Shown: positions 12,536 to 30,499 of the stretch, in pieces
Position numbering within the stretch: position 1 is the stretch's first letter
Layout of the letters: each line of letters starts with the position of its first letter
DNA from: Escallonia rubra
Taxonomy: Eukaryota; Streptophyta; Magnoliopsida; Escalloniales; Escalloniaceae
Length of the DNA: 64,000 nucleotides
Assembly (NCBI GenBank): GCA_033065855.1
Contig: JAVXUO010000359.1
Span: 17,577 to 81,576, forward strand
Direction: 5' to 3'
Made by a program: the position numbers and the translations under genes
Notes under the pieces: model-generated
The model's input: the letters and a program-made list of their open reading frames with translations, nothing else
What the model was told of the DNA's origin: nothing
Databases searched by the model: none

Positions 12536-13285
12536 GAACATATGTCAACTTTCAAGCAATAAAGATTGGTCGGGATAACAACTATGGCAAGAGAATTAGC
12601 GGTCTACGTTCACCTTATCCGGCTTACTCTGTAGCTTGTTCAAGTAGATTGTTGTCTACATTCACCTGCGTCCAATAAATCTCTGTTGTTGAATGGTTCA
12701 ATGAAAATGATAGAAGTTTGAGAGAACTACGCCATTGGTAAATCTAATTTAGCCATTGGACTTTTAATTCAGTCAATTTTGTCATTGAACTCTTCGATTT
12801 GGCCAACCAAGTCATTGTGTTAACATGAGTACGGTTAGATGCTCATGTTACTCTCCCATGACCTTAGCTTAAGGGTATTTTTGCAACTCTACGCAAATTA
12901 TTTCCTCCTTTTTTCTCTTCCCACTTTTTCTCTTGGCCCATGTGCGAGTCACGTGACAAACGGCACGTATTCCAAACAACAACTGACAAAGTGATCTGAT
13001 TTGTCAAATTGAAAAGCCTAATGACCAAATTGACACATATCGAAGTCCAATGACGTAAGTAATTTTCTCCAAAGTTTAACGATCAATGACGTAGTTATTA
13101 GTTATTTCTAAAAGGTTTTTTTTTTATCGTCTGCTTCTAAGTATGTCCAAAGGTCTGCTGCAGCTAATGTATGTAGTCATTGATGAAGACCATACTTTGG
13201 TTGCTATGCCTCATATTTGCACCGGCTTGCTTCTTGATTCTCTGTCACGTCCCTGTGGCACTCTTGTGGACATGTTTGTTCTGTT
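12536..13285. other. Intergenic, no gene recognised
   Basis: AT-rich sequence between two transposon insertions. Frames are short, and nothing in them matches a family I recognise. Confidence 0.4.
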
Positions 13286-13293
13286 TTCATGGA

Positions 13294-14120
13294 CGGTGGC
13301 GGAGCCAGTTTTTTTTTTACAAGATGGGCACTAAATATCTCAATATGAATTTAACAATCCCACTAATAGCAATTTTCAAATTCTATCAATTCCTAATTGT
13401 AAGTTTCAAAACTCAATTATCACATCCTTAATTGATACAAAAAATAAAGGGTTCCGAGAAGTAGAAAATTTAGAATCAATCACTGAATATTTTCTTACTT
13501 TTACGGACTGCGGCGACCATTAGTATCGTCATAGAGAAATTGACCTGACGACTGCCATTTGTGAGCGTTGTTGCCAGTAGCCTGTGAATCGGCCCTACTG
13601 CCTGCCTGAGCACGTGAGGCCATGACATTTGGGCTTTGGGTGTCGTGACTCGTAAGCCCGTGACCTGCTGGAGCTGGACCGGCAAGTGGAGGCAGTGGAG
13701 TTGGCCGTTGAGGGTGTGTCGTCGCCGTCGTGAGGTAAGGCCGGTGTGCGGTGAGGGAACTGAGGAGGAGGCGGTATTCTCCTGTCCGCATATGTGCCTT
13801 TAAGGCTTTGAAAGTATTGATGCTTTGAAAACCGTAGAAAGTGAGAACAAAAATAATTTTTGTGTTGACTTTATGCGTAAACTAAGTCTTTTATTTGTGT
13901 AAGTTTAGCATTTTAAATGATTAAAATGATATCCTTTATTACCATCCTTGAAATTTTTCGATACATTAACATGTAAAATGACCACAAATATATCTCCTTT
14001 AAGTATTTTTTAAATTTTTAGGTAGGTACCTTTATTGTTGGAGATAAAATATACCATATAAATGACAAAAATTCTGGAGAAGCATGTGCCCACCGGTGTC
14101 CCCCACTCCCTCCGCCATTG
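13294..14120. mobile_element. hAT-like non-autonomous element, family 2 copy A
   Basis: The element is 827 bp, starts CGGTGGCGGAGCCAG and ends CTCCGCCATTG, so the termini are imperfect inverted repeats. The 8-bp target-site duplication TTCATGGA is exact at 13286-13293 and 14121-14128. The body includes a GC-richer block (about 13500-13800) between AT-rich arms. It aligns over its length with the copy at 31364-32211. No transposase is present. Confidence 0.88.
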
Positions 14121-14128
14121 TTCATGGA

Positions 14129-15059
14129 GATGACAGTTCCAACCCCTCTTTGCTGGCTGAATTTAATGAGATGACAGGCAAATGTATGTTGAGAGGCCTT
14201 GAAATTCTAGCAGAGGGAGGAATGCCTTGTAATTTATGAGATCGAGTGCTTAATTGGTTGTAGGAAATTGGCTTGGATGATCTTCCCCCTACTTTTGGGA
14301 TCCTTTGACGTGTACGTCCATTTCCACAAGTGGATTTGGACATCTGAGCAACGCGAGGGCCAGCCGCAGGTCTTGCAACTCCCACAGTTGCGTATCAAAT
14401 GTTGTGTCAAATGTTATGTTTTTCATTCACGACTCTCTCGACCATAGAATGACACGATGGCGATGCTAAACAGGGGGTGACGGAGGGAAAGATAGGTGGC
14501 GATGGTGACGGTGGGTGGTCGCGAGTCGTCAGATATATGACTTAATTAGTAGAATTGTATATTACTAATTTTATGATTAGTTATGCACCCGTTTAGATCT
14601 CATTTAACCAGTGGACTGTTGAGTTTTATAGTTACAGATTCACTTAGACCTAATAGAAAAATGGATGGGTTTGAGTGACTTTTAAGTACAAATTTGGACG
14701 GGTATATGAGTTTGAACTGTTATGGCCACATCTAGTAATTAGAGACGATGTAGTGCAATCAACCAACGAATGAGATAAGAGAATAATAAAATTTAACTTA
14801 TCTACTGTTTAAATTTGTTTTTTATCTCCTTGAAGCTGGCTTATTCGTTGCACAACGTTATATATGTAACTTCTATAATAAATTTTTTTATCGCAAGTCC
14901 TACACTTGCCCTTTCTTTTGTCTCCACTCATCTCCATTTTACACTATAGGGAGTGTATTACATTACCACTAAGAAATTGAGAGTTATCCTCGAGTTGGGT
15001 TTGATTTTACTTGAAGCCACAGTACAAAAAATCACTTGTTACAATTGTCGGAAGGGCAC
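14129..15059. other. Intergenic, no gene recognised
   Basis: A minus-strand frame at 14122-14385 crosses the end of the hAT-like element and has no recognisable motif. The remainder is AT-rich and featureless to my reading. Confidence 0.4.
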
Positions 15060-15062
15060 TTA

Positions 15063-15820
15063 GAGTCCGTTTGGGATTGATTAAAAAAACAGATTTTACT
15101 TAAATCTTAATCAGTTTTTAAAATCTGATTTCATCAGAATCAGTTTGATATTTGGCAAAAGTAGTTGTTAATTAGATTAAATTTATAAAAAGTGTTTGGA
15201 TAAAAAGTACTTAAATCAGTTTCACTATAACAAAATGACCATAGAGGGCATTCAATAAACAATTTTTATAATATCCATGCAACGTTAACATAACTTTTAT
15301 TCGTAAATAATTATAATGTCCAAATAAATTATGAAAATAACTATTTTCACGTCCTACAAAAATTGTTACTTTTTATTTTAAATTAAAAAAATAAACAATC
15401 TCACGTTATTGCTTATAGTACGATAAAATTCTAAAATTACAAATAAAGTTTATCTTGCGCAAAAAAAAATAAAAATTTATCTAACAGAAATTGCATCGCA
15501 GGTAACATCACGAACATTAGTATTGAAAAAAAGGTTAGCAGAGAAGAGATAAACTCCAGCAATTATCTAATTAATTAAGGGGTATGAGAGGTCTTTTTGT
15601 AAAAAATATAAGGATAGGATGGTAAATTACATGGTCAAACTTGATTATGGAAAAAGTGATTATTTCATAATCCTCACTTTTGAGGATTATGGATTAAATC
15701 AGTTTTTAGCTTTTGGAGATTGATTAAATCTGTTAATCTCTTTTGTCAAACACTCACAAACCTGATATAATCTAGATTAAATCAGGTTTGACCAAGATTT
15801 AATCAATCCCAAACACCCTC
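15063..15820. mobile_element. PIF/Harbinger-like (Tourist-type) MITE
   Basis: The element is 758 bp with near-perfect 23-bp terminal repeats (GAGTCCGTTTGGGATTGATT and the inverted ATCAATCCCAAACACCCTC) and an exact TTA duplication at 15060-15062 and 15821-15823. The arms share further ATTAAATCAGTTTT-like words. No coding capacity is seen. Confidence 0.87.
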
Positions 15821-15823
15821 TTA

Positions 15824-16239
15824 GTTGCGACGAAATTCTCAAGCAGTAAGGTGTCACATATTTATTGTTTTCTAATCTCCTATACTTTGAAGTGAGATCA
15901 AAACTTAACCACGGAATTAAGAGCATTAGTAAAATAGGAGTGCATGGCGTTTAATTTCTTAATTCATTGGGTCATGCACGAACGGTTCAGCAGCACGCAG
16001 AGAAGGCTCGGTATCTGAGGTTTCACGGCGAACCATGGTACTGATACTGGCGAAGCAGCCGAGGCTTTGTCTTTTCAGTCTTAAAAAAGAAATGAAAACC
16101 AATTATAAAAAGACTTTAAATATACATTTCGTACCAACACGAGTCTGACACTTGGTTCAATCACCAAATGCTTCCTCCAGAGGTGATGAAAAGACTAGAC
16201 AAGAGCACTCTCCGTGTGACTGTGTGGGGGTGCTGATTA
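15824..16239. other. Upstream region of the G-gamma gene
   Basis: No separate feature is recognised. The promoter and 5' UTR of the downstream gene should lie here. A clear TATA box was not located. Confidence 0.4.
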
Positions 16240-18900
16240 ATGGAAGTTTCCTGTGACTCAACGTCGCCGGCGTCGTCAATGTCGCCGGTTTCCTCGCCGC
16301 GCGAGAAGTGGCCGCCGCCGGTGTGTCTGGATTTGTACGGGAGGCGTCGGCAACTGGCTAAGCTTCACGTTTTGGAGAGGGAGATTGGCATGCTGGAGGT
16401 TAGCTCAGTAGTTACTTCTTGCTGTTTTGCATTCTTATCTGCTTTAGCTTCGTTTCTTGTTATTGTTTCGTTCTCTTCTTTTTGGGTATTCTAATGCAAA
16501 GGGACTTTGGGATAAATCGGCAAGGTACTGGTGCAGTTGCAAAGATCATGTGAGGATCAGGATTCTTATAAGTGCAATAAAATGGCTGCAAAAAGAGGGC
16601 AACAAATAGCATGGATTTTCTTGTCAAGTTAGCAACCAAAAGGAACTATGTGAAAATTCTAGACAGTGTAACCACAAGCCTCTATGATCTCCAAGCCTCA
16701 TTTGTGGTTAAAAAGTGCATAAAGATAGGATATGAACCATTTAATGACTGAAACATTTTGAGAAATTTGTGGAATTAAGAACAAAGAATTTCACCAAAAA
16801 GAACAAAAAGGTAGGGCTTAGCATTCTTAGCGAACATGAAAAGCTGAAGAGGATGTAGAAATGGGAGTCGTGAACTCATCGAGTAAGCGAGCCAGGACTT
16901 AAAAAGACCCCAGATTTGGTTGGAAGGTTGTTAAGTTAAAGAGTTCACAATCATGTCGAGAATCTTGCGCTGAAGGTGGGTGAGCTTGGAAGTATCTTTT
17001 GACAAATCTAGCAAACATGAAGGAACTAACTGAAGGTCAAGATAAAGATAAGCATTTTAGCTATACTGGGGAAGCTCAATATAGCTAAAACGCTAGATAT
17101 TCTTTACATAGATTCAGGAAGAAACGAAAGCTGGCCAACATCTGCGAAATATTCAATCAGAGCAAAGAAGATCTTGCCATTTGAGGAAATCAAATAGTCG
17201 AAGTGAGGGGGGTGTCAGTTAATTGTATAAGCCCTAATTAGAACATAACTAAGAAGTGCATGAGCAATTGTCAGGGACTCCTACATCCACAAAGTTTGCA
17301 TATTATGGTTGTAGGGGGTGGGGGTGCGGGTGGGAGTGTTGTTGTTATGAATTGTGTGGATTTGCTCATGGTCAAGTTTGAAAGCACCGGTAGTTGTTTT
17401 GTATGTAAGCTACAGATGCTAGAAGTAAGCCCAATTGGGTCCATCAGTGATCCAACAGCGGTCAGTAAAAAGAAGTTTCATTTTAATATTTTAGTTTTCC
17501 CAATAATATATAATGGTGTAAAATCTTTTTTTTAACTTCTCACATCACCACATAATTCGTGTGTTGCGTACTAGCAGTGACTTGAGCTTGAACGCTGAAC
17601 ATAGCCAACAAAGTTCAGTAAATAGTTGAACTACATGCTTCTTCTTCAGTAAGAATGACTCCAAAAAAATCGTGTTATGAGCAGGACGAGCTAAAATCAC
17701 TGGAAGGCCATCAACTTGCTTCTAGATGCTGCAAAGAGTACGTCAAGCTTCACATATCTGTCATTTCCTTATAACAGTCTTGTCAAGCTCTTCTTAGATG
17801 TTATACAAGATGATTTTTGTTGATCATGGAAGTAATATGTACAGGCTTGATGATTTTATCGGGGCTAGGCTAGATCCTCTTATAGACAAGTATGGCTCCT
17901 TAACTCTTCCCTTTTCCTCATTAGTTTTACTTGTAAATTGATGGCACATAGATGATTACTTGTTTCGTGTTTTATCCTAAGCAGAGGTCAGAAGACTAGT
18001 AGATCCGATTACTTTTGGAAGACGCTCTGGTACTTCTTATGGGTTTTTCTTTCTTCGTCGTTCTTTTCATGTTCTGAATTTTCAGTTTCTTGAGATTGAC
18101 ACGTCAAATTGCATAATATACTTGTTACCATGCAAGAATTTTGCATGCTGAGAAATCTAGACAAGTACACACAACAAATATCCATTAAGATCTATGATAT
18201 GGCGGGCATTCATAGCTATTAGGCTAATTACAAGTAAGAGTCAGAGATAGTGTTTGTGGTTGGACAATGCCTACTCGTTGTCGAGAGGAGCTGGTTAAAT
18301 GCACTGCAAAATGCGGTTATTTGTTATTCATATCCGACTGGAGCAATATCCTTTACCACGTCGTCAAGAGGACTGTGATTGTATTACCAATGTGCTTGTG
18401 ATTGTAGTGCGCATCCTTTTACAATGTGCTTGTGATTGTATTACCAAGGTTTTCATACCTACGTATATTATGGCCAATGCTAGAATGTGATGGAGCTCCA
18501 CATCTGCACACTGCAAATCAATCGTATCAGCTCTTTTTATGCTTCGATTTTTTTTTTTTTTTGGGGGTCAAACGTGCTCTTTGATTTGAGATTATAACAA
18601 GCTTTTAACTTGGTGGTATGCAGGGTGAAATTTAGTTCGAGATTTTCACGAATGTTCTGCCTTCACAAATGTTACCCTTGTCTACAAGGGGCAATCTGCT
18701 GTGTTTGCTGTTCATCAGGCAAGTGTCAGGATCCTGGCTGCAGCTGCATGGAGAATACTTCCCATCCGGCCCGTTGCAACTATGCAGACCTTGCATGCCT
18801 ACACACTTGCAGCTACAAGGCTTTCATCCCAAAATGTATAAAGGTCAAGCTCTGCCGTGAGTGTGCCAAATCCTGTTGCAATCCTTGTTGTGTATATTGA
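16240..18900 (+). CDS. GG3: Heterotrimeric G-protein gamma subunit with Cys-rich tail (GS3/AGG3 type), five exons
   Basis: This is a type C plant G-gamma subunit. It pairs with G-beta at the membrane, and relatives such as rice GS3/DEP1 and Arabidopsis AGG3 control organ and seed size. Exons are 16240-16398, 17685-17737, 17845-17889, 17985-18029 and 18624-18900, all GT-AG with matching phases, giving 192 residues. The GGL domain spans exons 1-3: YGRRRQLAKLHVLEREIGML, then DELKSLEGHQLASRCCKE, then LDDFIGARLDPLIDK. Exon 4 adds a short basic stretch ending FWKTLW. Exon 5 encodes a tail of ~90 residues with about 20 Cys in C-C, C-x-C and CC clusters, ending NPCCVY. Five exons is the GS3 arrangement. 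The tail is short compared with the long GS3/DEP1 tails. No C-terminal CaaX prenylation box is present, as expected for this type. Confidence 0.9.
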
Positions 18901-19810
18901 GTAGCATTTGTATAATTTTTTGACCTTCTTCAACTTACTCTGACGCCTATCACTCTTTCAAGTTATAGTTCACGGCTTGCCTTCTTTTTCTTATCAAATC
19001 ACAGCCAAGGAGGCTCAGTTGTGTTAGGCATCAGACTTGCCTTGCTTCCTTGCTGTACTAATTGGCCGTTTTGATCCTTATATTTCTTACAACCTCTGAA
19101 ATATGAACCATGTATTCCAAAGTACGAGTTTTTCTTCACTTAATTTTAGCAAATAACAAATGAAGGATTTAGCGCGCAACTTCTAATGTCATACTATAAA
19201 TAGTAGTGTGACTTAATTCTCAAAATTTAGAAATCAAATATCGAGGATCATTTGTCACTGCAACGTACATTGGTCAAAGTTTTATGGTTACGCGAGAATC
19301 ACTAGTCGTCGTCAGTAAGCTATATGACAGTAAATTCGTTACGACGAAGTCCCTTAAAAAATACTCAACACAATTATCGCCAAATATGTTAATTCACGCG
19401 TAACGTGTGAGGTGCTCTAACCAAAGAAATGTAGACCACGAAGAAAAACGAATGTCTACATCCTATCCTAGCCGTAAAATGAAAAATTTTGTACCTCAAA
19501 TCCCCTATCAAACAACCTCGAAATAATTTCAGCATGGGGGTGTATATTATCTCCAAATTATGGATGATTAAATTCATTGTATGTGGACACCTGCAAGGTA
19601 GCTCAACCTCTTACTCCTGTCTCTGTGTGTGTCCAAACAGAGTACAATAATGCGAGGATACAACAAATCAACCGCACCAACGTGGTCGAATCAGGCCCTA
19701 ACGCAGGCACGGCACCTACTTCAACATCTCCTTTTATATCCAAGAACCAGAATATTCACGCACTTTCCTACTTCTAAGGAAGCAGAACACCCCAGACCCC
19801 ACTCTCTCAA
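18901..19810. other. Intergenic between G-gamma gene and SBT1.4, with SBT1.4 promoter
   Basis: No gene is recognised. A TATA-like TTTTATATCC near 19732-19741 lies about 75 bp before the SBT1.4 start and is the likely core promoter. Confidence 0.45.
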
Positions 19811-22141
19811 ATGGCCGTCCCTTCTTCCTCCGCCTTCCTCGTTCTCTTCCTCTGTTTCATCACCCCGCCGCTCACAACCTCCTCGTCGGAACCACCCGAC
19901 CGCCATGAGACCTTCATCGTCCACGTGTCCAAATCAGCCAAGCCGGCCATCTACACCACCCACCGCCACTGGTACTCCTCCATCGTCCGGTCAGTCTCAT
20001 CACACCCGTCGAAGATCCTCTACGCCTACCACCGCGCCGTCACCGGCTTCTCCGCCCGCCTGACCGCCGCTCAGGTCGCCGATCTCCGTCGCCACCCCGC
20101 CGTGCTGTCCGTCCTCCCCGAGTCCGTCCGCCAGCTCCACACCACCCACACCCCTCGCTTCCTCGGCCTCGCCGACTCCTTTGGCCTCTGGCCGAACTCC
20201 AATTACGCCGATGACGTCATCGTCGGGGTCCTCGACACCGGTATCTGGCCCGAAAGGTCCAGCTTCTCCGACGAGGGCCTATCTCCGGTTCCGTCTACCT
20301 GGAAAGGTGTCTGCGAGATGGCGCTGGATTTTCCTTCGTCCGCCTGTAATAAGAAGATCATCGGCGCAAGAGCTTACTTCAGAGGCTACGGAGCTGGACT
20401 GGGGAGTTCGATTGACGAAAGTTTCGAGTCGACCTCGCCTAGAGATACGGAAGGCCATGGGACGCACACGGCCTCCACAGCAGCCGGATCCGTGGTTGCA
20501 AATGCGAGCTTGTTCGGATACGCAAAAGGCGAAGCGAGAGGCATGGCGGCCAAGGCCAGAATCGCCGTTTACAAGATCTGTTGGAGCTTCGGTTGCTATG
20601 ATTCCGATATACTGGCCGCCATGGACCAAGCGATTGAGGACGGCGTCCACGTCATCTCCCTCTCCGTCGGAGCTAACGGCTATGCTCCTCAGTACGACCA
20701 CGATTCCATCGCAATCGGAGCATTTGGCGCCTCACAGCACGGTATTGTCGTGTCCTGCTCGGCCGGAAATTCTGGTCCAGATCCCTACACTGCTGTCAAT
20801 ATTGCTCCATGGATTCTAACCGTCGGTGCTTCCACTGTGGATAGGGAGTTTCCGGCCGATGTAATCCTCGGCGACGGCAGGGTTTTCGGAGGCGTGTCGC
20901 TGTACTCCGGTGATCCATTAGGAGATTCCAAACTTCCGTTGGTCTATGCACAAGATTGTGGAAGCAGATATTGTTACTCAGGAAGGCTCGATTCTTCAAA
21001 AGTCGCCGGTAAGATCGTGATCTGCGATCGTGGAGGCAATGCTAGGGTGGAGAAAGGAAGCGCCGTGAAGCATGCCGGAGGCGCCGGAATGATCCACGCG
21101 AACACGGCCGAAAACGGCGAGGAGCTCCTCGCGGATTCGCATCTCATCCCGGCCACCATGGTTGGTCAGGTCGCCGGAGACAAGATCAGGGAGTACGCAA
21201 GATCGGATCCCTCGCCGACGGCGACGATTGCTTTCCGAGGCACGGTGATCGGAAGTTCGCCGTCGGCGCCGCGAGTGGCGTCCTTCTCCAGCCGCGGGCC
21301 GAACCACTTGACCCGGGAGATCCTCAAACCGGACGTGATTGCCCCGGGCGTCAACATTTTGGCCGGTTGGACCGGGTTATCTAGCCCGACGGATTTGGAC
21401 ATAGACCCGAGAAGAGTGGCGTTCAACATAATCTCCGGTACCTCCATGTCATGCCCACACGTCAGCGGATTGGCCGCCTTGCTACGTGGGGCCTACCCTG
21501 AGTGGACCCCAGCCGCCATAAAGTCTGCGCTCATGACGACCGCTTATTACTTGGACAACACTGGCAAGAACATCACTGATCTCGCAACTGGCAAAGAATC
21601 AACACCGTTCGTCCACGGGTCGGGTCATGTGGACCCAAACCGTGCTTTGGACCCGGGTCTGGTTTACGACATCGACTCGAGTAGTTACGTGGCATTCTTG
21701 TGCACCATTGGGTATGATTCCAGGAGAATATCGGTCTTTGTGAGCGATCCCACTTCGGTGAATTGCGAAGCACAGAAGTTGGCTACTCCGGGTGACCTGA
21801 ACTATCCATCCTTTTCGGTCGTGTTTGGTTCGGACAATGGCGTGGTTAAGTACAAGAGGGTGGTTAAGAACGTCGGGAGCTTGGTGGATGCGGTTTACGA
21901 GGTGAGAGTGAGCGCTCCGCCATCGGTGGAGGTCAGCGTGTCGCCGAGTAAGCTCGTGTTTAGTGAAGGGAGTAAGACAGCGTCGTATGAGATCACGTTC
22001 ACTAGTGCTGCATTGGTGGATGGTGGCGTCGGTTCTACTTTGTCATCGTTTGGGTCGATTGAATGGACCGATGGGACGCACAGTGTTAGGAGTCCAATCG
22101 CAGTTGCATGGCGTTATGATTCCGTGGTTTCTTCTATGTGA
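19811..22141 (+). CDS. SBT1.4: Subtilisin-like serine protease SBT1.4 (SASP type), intronless
   Basis: This is a secreted subtilase of plant family SBT1, closest by eye to Arabidopsis SBT1.4 (senescence-associated subtilisin protease). The 776-residue preproprotein has a signal peptide (about 1-25), an I9 inhibitor prodomain with HETFIVHVSKSAKP and ending near the HTTHTPRFLGL junction (about 110), and an S8 catalytic domain. The triad is complete: Asp142 in GVLDTGIWPE, His216 in GHGTHTAS and Ser545 in GTSMSCPHVSG, with oxyanion Asn320 in SAGNSGP. A protease-associated domain is inserted between the His and Ser motifs (SRYCYSGRLDSSKVAGKIV region). The C-terminal fibronectin-III-like domain begins near GDLNYPSFSVVF. 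Single exon and length are normal for SBT1. The coding sequence is markedly GC-rich at third positions in its 5' half compared with the surrounding DNA. In that half all other frames are shadows. Confidence 0.96.
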   Translation: MAVPSSSAFLVLFLCFITPPLTTSSSEPPDRHETFIVHVSKSAKPAIYTTHRHWYSSIVRSVSSHPSKILYAYHRAVTGFSARLTAAQVADLRRHPAVLSVLPESVRQLHTTHTPRFLGLADSFGLWPNSNYADDVIVGVLDTGIWPERSSFSDEGLSPVPSTWKGVCEMALDFPSSACNKKIIGARAYFRGYGAGLGSSIDESFESTSPRDTEGHGTHTASTAAGSVVANASLFGYAKGEARGMAAKARIAVYKICWSFGCYDSDILAAMDQAIEDGVHVISLSVGANGYAPQYDHDSIAIGAFGASQHGIVVSCSAGNSGPDPYTAVNIAPWILTVGASTVDREFPADVILGDGRVFGGVSLYSGDPLGDSKLPLVYAQDCGSRYCYSGRLDSSKVAGKIVICDRGGNARVEKGSAVKHAGGAGMIHANTAENGEELLADSHLIPATMVGQVAGDKIREYARSDPSPTATIAFRGTVIGSSPSAPRVASFSSRGPNHLTREILKPDVIAPGVNILAGWTGLSSPTDLDIDPRRVAFNIISGTSMSCPHVSGLAALLRGAYPEWTPAAIKSALMTTAYYLDNTGKNITDLATGKESTPFVHGSGHVDPNRALDPGLVYDIDSSSYVAFLCTIGYDSRRISVFVSDPTSVNCEAQKLATPGDLNYPSFSVVFGSDNGVVKYKRVVKNVGSLVDAVYEVRVSAPPSVEVSVSPSKLVFSEGSKTASYEITFTSAALVDGGVGSTLSSFGSIEWTDGTHSVRSPIAVAWRYDSVVSSM

Positions 22142-22349
22142 TATGGCATGCCTCGAATGGAGGAGGACATGGCTAATTGTACCTTGTCTTTGCACCGGTG
22201 TGTTGAATAATGTTGTACCTCCTTCCTCCCTGTCACCGTGGTATCTGCGGTGGCTCTGATTTAGCGGTGGTTCCTGATGCAGCAATTCAAGACTTAGGGA
22301 GTGGGAATCCGCTTTGCACGAGCTGATTTTAATTTCTATTATCGATCAT

Positions 22350-22401
22350 GTCAAATGTTGTACATAAATGATGACGTCAAATGTTGTACATAAATGATGA
22401 C
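22350..22401. repeat. 26-bp tandem duplication
   Basis: Two identical copies of a 26-bp unit (core CAAATGTTGTACATAAATGA) lie in the 3' flank of SBT1.4. The second is followed by a partial GT of a third. Confidence 0.9.
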
Positions 22402-23214
22402 GTTAGTATTATCATCTATACAAGGTTGATCATATCGACGGAAATCAACACAAAAAATTGGATGGATTTAGTTCAACTTCTTTACTGTCTCAAATGAGAG
22501 GGGACAAACTGATAAATATGAAGGTGTTGCGTCTTTGGCAGTAGACAATTCCCAAAATGAGAGTCATCTTCAATAGAGTAGAAGGAAATCTTCTTTTTTA
22601 GTCTTACATTCTCCTAGTCTCCTGCAAACGCTTTTGCTTCTTATACTTCTTGTCACTGCAAACCATTTTCAAACTTTTTTATCCAAGGCCAGATTTTTTT
22701 TGTGGTCCAAAATGTAAATGAAGACATTATTATGAAACATGAATAGAAAACATAATAAATGACGACGAAAAGTATTGAAAATAAACAAAGCAGAAAAAAA
22801 TAGACTGGAAATAATCATGATTATTTATTATCATATTAGTAAACAAACATATATGAAGCGTGTACGTGAGCATGATTGTAATAAGCATGATTACGAAGGG
22901 TATACTTGATCATGCATGGTTAGCTCGCCGGCTCACATCAAAATTAATTGAATTTATAAATCCTACAATGCCAACGCCCGTGATAAAATAGTGCACGCAA
23001 GGAAAAGAAGAATGGAAACTGATATATTCCATTTTTTCCATTTTTGATTATGTTTGACTTACTTGCTTAGTTAGAATATGAGTCATATTTTATGAGTTTT
23101 TCATTATAAGAAAGGGAGACAAGATAGAAGAGAGAAAATATGTTAGTGGAGGATTAAATGTGGAGAGTAGAATAAAAAATAAAAAAAAAAGAGTGAATAT
23201 GAAAAAACACTTAT

Positions 23215-23300
23215 AGAATCTTTCTTAATTTAAAAAGTGATTAGTTTTTGGAACATCCTAAAATAAAAATATGATCAACATTTTGAGACGGAAGGAGTAA
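23215..23300. mobile_element. Truncated Stowaway-like terminus
   Basis: The sequence ends GAGACGGAAGGAGTA, the inverted form of the common plant Stowaway terminus TACTCCCTCCGTCTC. No matching left end was found upstream, so only one end survives or the element is badly diverged. Confidence 0.4.
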
Positions 23301-24546
23301 AATATTAGATGGACCTGAAATCAATGGTTACGACCAGCTAAAACAATTGGCTATATTATAAAATAACTCATTTAACCCCTCTTTCTCTAGCATTAACCTT
23401 AAAAAGCTGGACTAATGGTTCAAAACGATCTAGTTTAGGCAAAATACAGATTCTAAAACAAGCTGAACGAGTAAAGTCAGATTTGGATCCTCTGATGGAA
23501 GGGGTATTGGTTTACAAAGCTGCATGTCAGGAGCAGACTATAGCAACAGTTACGACGTGAAACTCCTCAAAGCTCATCTGGTGAAGTTTAATCATCCATC
23601 TTCCAATTCCCAACGGTTGTCTCCATAATCCTCTTCCACCTTCAGCAGTAACCATGATTTCCAGTTAGTTCAATCATCCATGATCAGAACCTTGAAAACA
23701 GGTTTTCCAATCGATTTTGGGCCTCAAGGAGGGGAGAACAAAACTAAGATCAAACAAGTAAATCACTTCATGCCTCCATTTAGTCTTCGCAATTTTCACT
23801 TTCAACCACCAAAAGGGTTAGGTGATTTTACCAGTGGTGATGATTTGGTGGACATGATCGTGATGGTACCAACAAGGGGCGGGGAGGCAGCGGTAAGGTT
23901 CTTGGTGTTGGGTGGTAGAGAGGAGGGAGGAGAGGAATGCGATCTGGATTCTTATGTGGTTCACACGTCACTACTACAACACCCCTCGTGTAACCCTAGC
24001 TACAGTAGATCGATATCCAATAAATGATATCGTCATGAATACTGTTATCTGGGTGAATTGTTCTATGGGACAGAGAAACGACCGAAACGCCGGCATACCA
24101 CAAAGGCAGCCAACTTCAGTGAATAACCAAAGCCTTCCACCAAAAGCTCATGAGTTCCATGTTTGCAGATAGGTGGTTGGTGCCTTGACAGAAAACTTCC
24201 AGCAAATGTATGACAATAGAGACAAGCTCGCAATAACAAGCAAATCGATAAGGTAACAAGCTAATCCACAAAATCGCAAGAACTTCACATTCAGTTAACA
24301 AGCATAGATGATAAGCTTCAGAAATGGCAAACCATCTCCAATTTGTAAATCATTAATCAGTGACGCGAGTTCAGGAGATTGCATATTTATGTCGTCCGTT
24401 GCCTTCTAGCCCTCACAAATTTACCCACTAATAAAATGTTGATTATGACAACAAATACAGCTACAGCGAGACCTCTCATTTTACCAATTGCCATCGAAAT
24501 AAAAATAACAGGCCCAAAGCTGCTCCACTGCTCACAACTCCAGACT

Positions 24547-29771
<5,225 letters not shown>

Positions 29772-30499
29772 CGTCGGCGGTAATCGAATATTTTCTGAAA
29801 GGTTTGGTTGGGCGTTCGATGCGTAGCTTCTGGTACGGTAAGATACCTAAAGCAGAGGATTCAGGTTAAAGTTGTGGAAAGCGAAAGTTTGGGCGAAAGA
29901 GACAATTTCACTTAGCCGCCTTGTAACATTCTGGTTTTATGTCACGTACCCACAAGTTACCTGATATTACTACTTCGTACCCCTTTTATTGTTTTTTTTT
30001 TCTTTCTTGGCCCCAACGATACAGTGTGATGGGACGAGAAATATGTGAAAAATGGCATTGTCACGTATTTTTTTAATTCTTATGCGACTTTGGAATTTTA
30101 GCTTTGGGTGTTTTTATTTCTTCATTTGATGAAGTTTTCAAGGTCGAATCCAATTTATTATATTTAGTAAAGTCGAAGATGAGACAATGTTATTCGGTCA
30201 CCGCTTACTTCAATAAGTTCAACTCATATTAGGTTGCAATCTTAATAAGGTAGATTCTTGAAGGTTGAATATGGCAAGGCTTAACGGCCGATTAATATGG
30301 CTATAATTTGACATGCGGGATTATCCATCAGTTGGCTACTGAAAGTTTGTTCATAAGATATGTTCTCTGTTTTCGGCGTGTTGGTATCTATCACCGGATC
30401 TCGTGGGCTCAAGATGGTTATCTTTGTAAGATTGTAAGACAACAAGCGAGCTCGTGAGCTCGAGCGATGTCGAAACAAATACGCTACCAAAAATCTCTA
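29772..30499. other. RBX1 upstream region and intergenic
   Basis: No gene is recognised. The bases just above 29771 should be the RBX1 5' UTR and promoter on the minus strand. Confidence 0.4.

Larger units (their letters stand above)
22142..24546. other. Intergenic, no gene recognised
   Basis: The start of this stretch should hold the SBT1.4 3' UTR. It also contains a short tandem repeat (22350-22401) and one end of a Stowaway-like element (ending at about 23300). Frames near 23680-24172 lack recognisable motifs. Confidence 0.4.

Noticed and set aside
20181-20819. 212-codon plus-strand frame
   Set aside because: It is an alternative frame of the GC-rich SBT1.4 gene, whose catalytic motifs lie in the main frame.
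23680-24172. Two overlapping frames of 115 and 86 codons
   Set aside because: They have no recognisable domain, overlap each other in different frames, and lie in sequence without coding bias.
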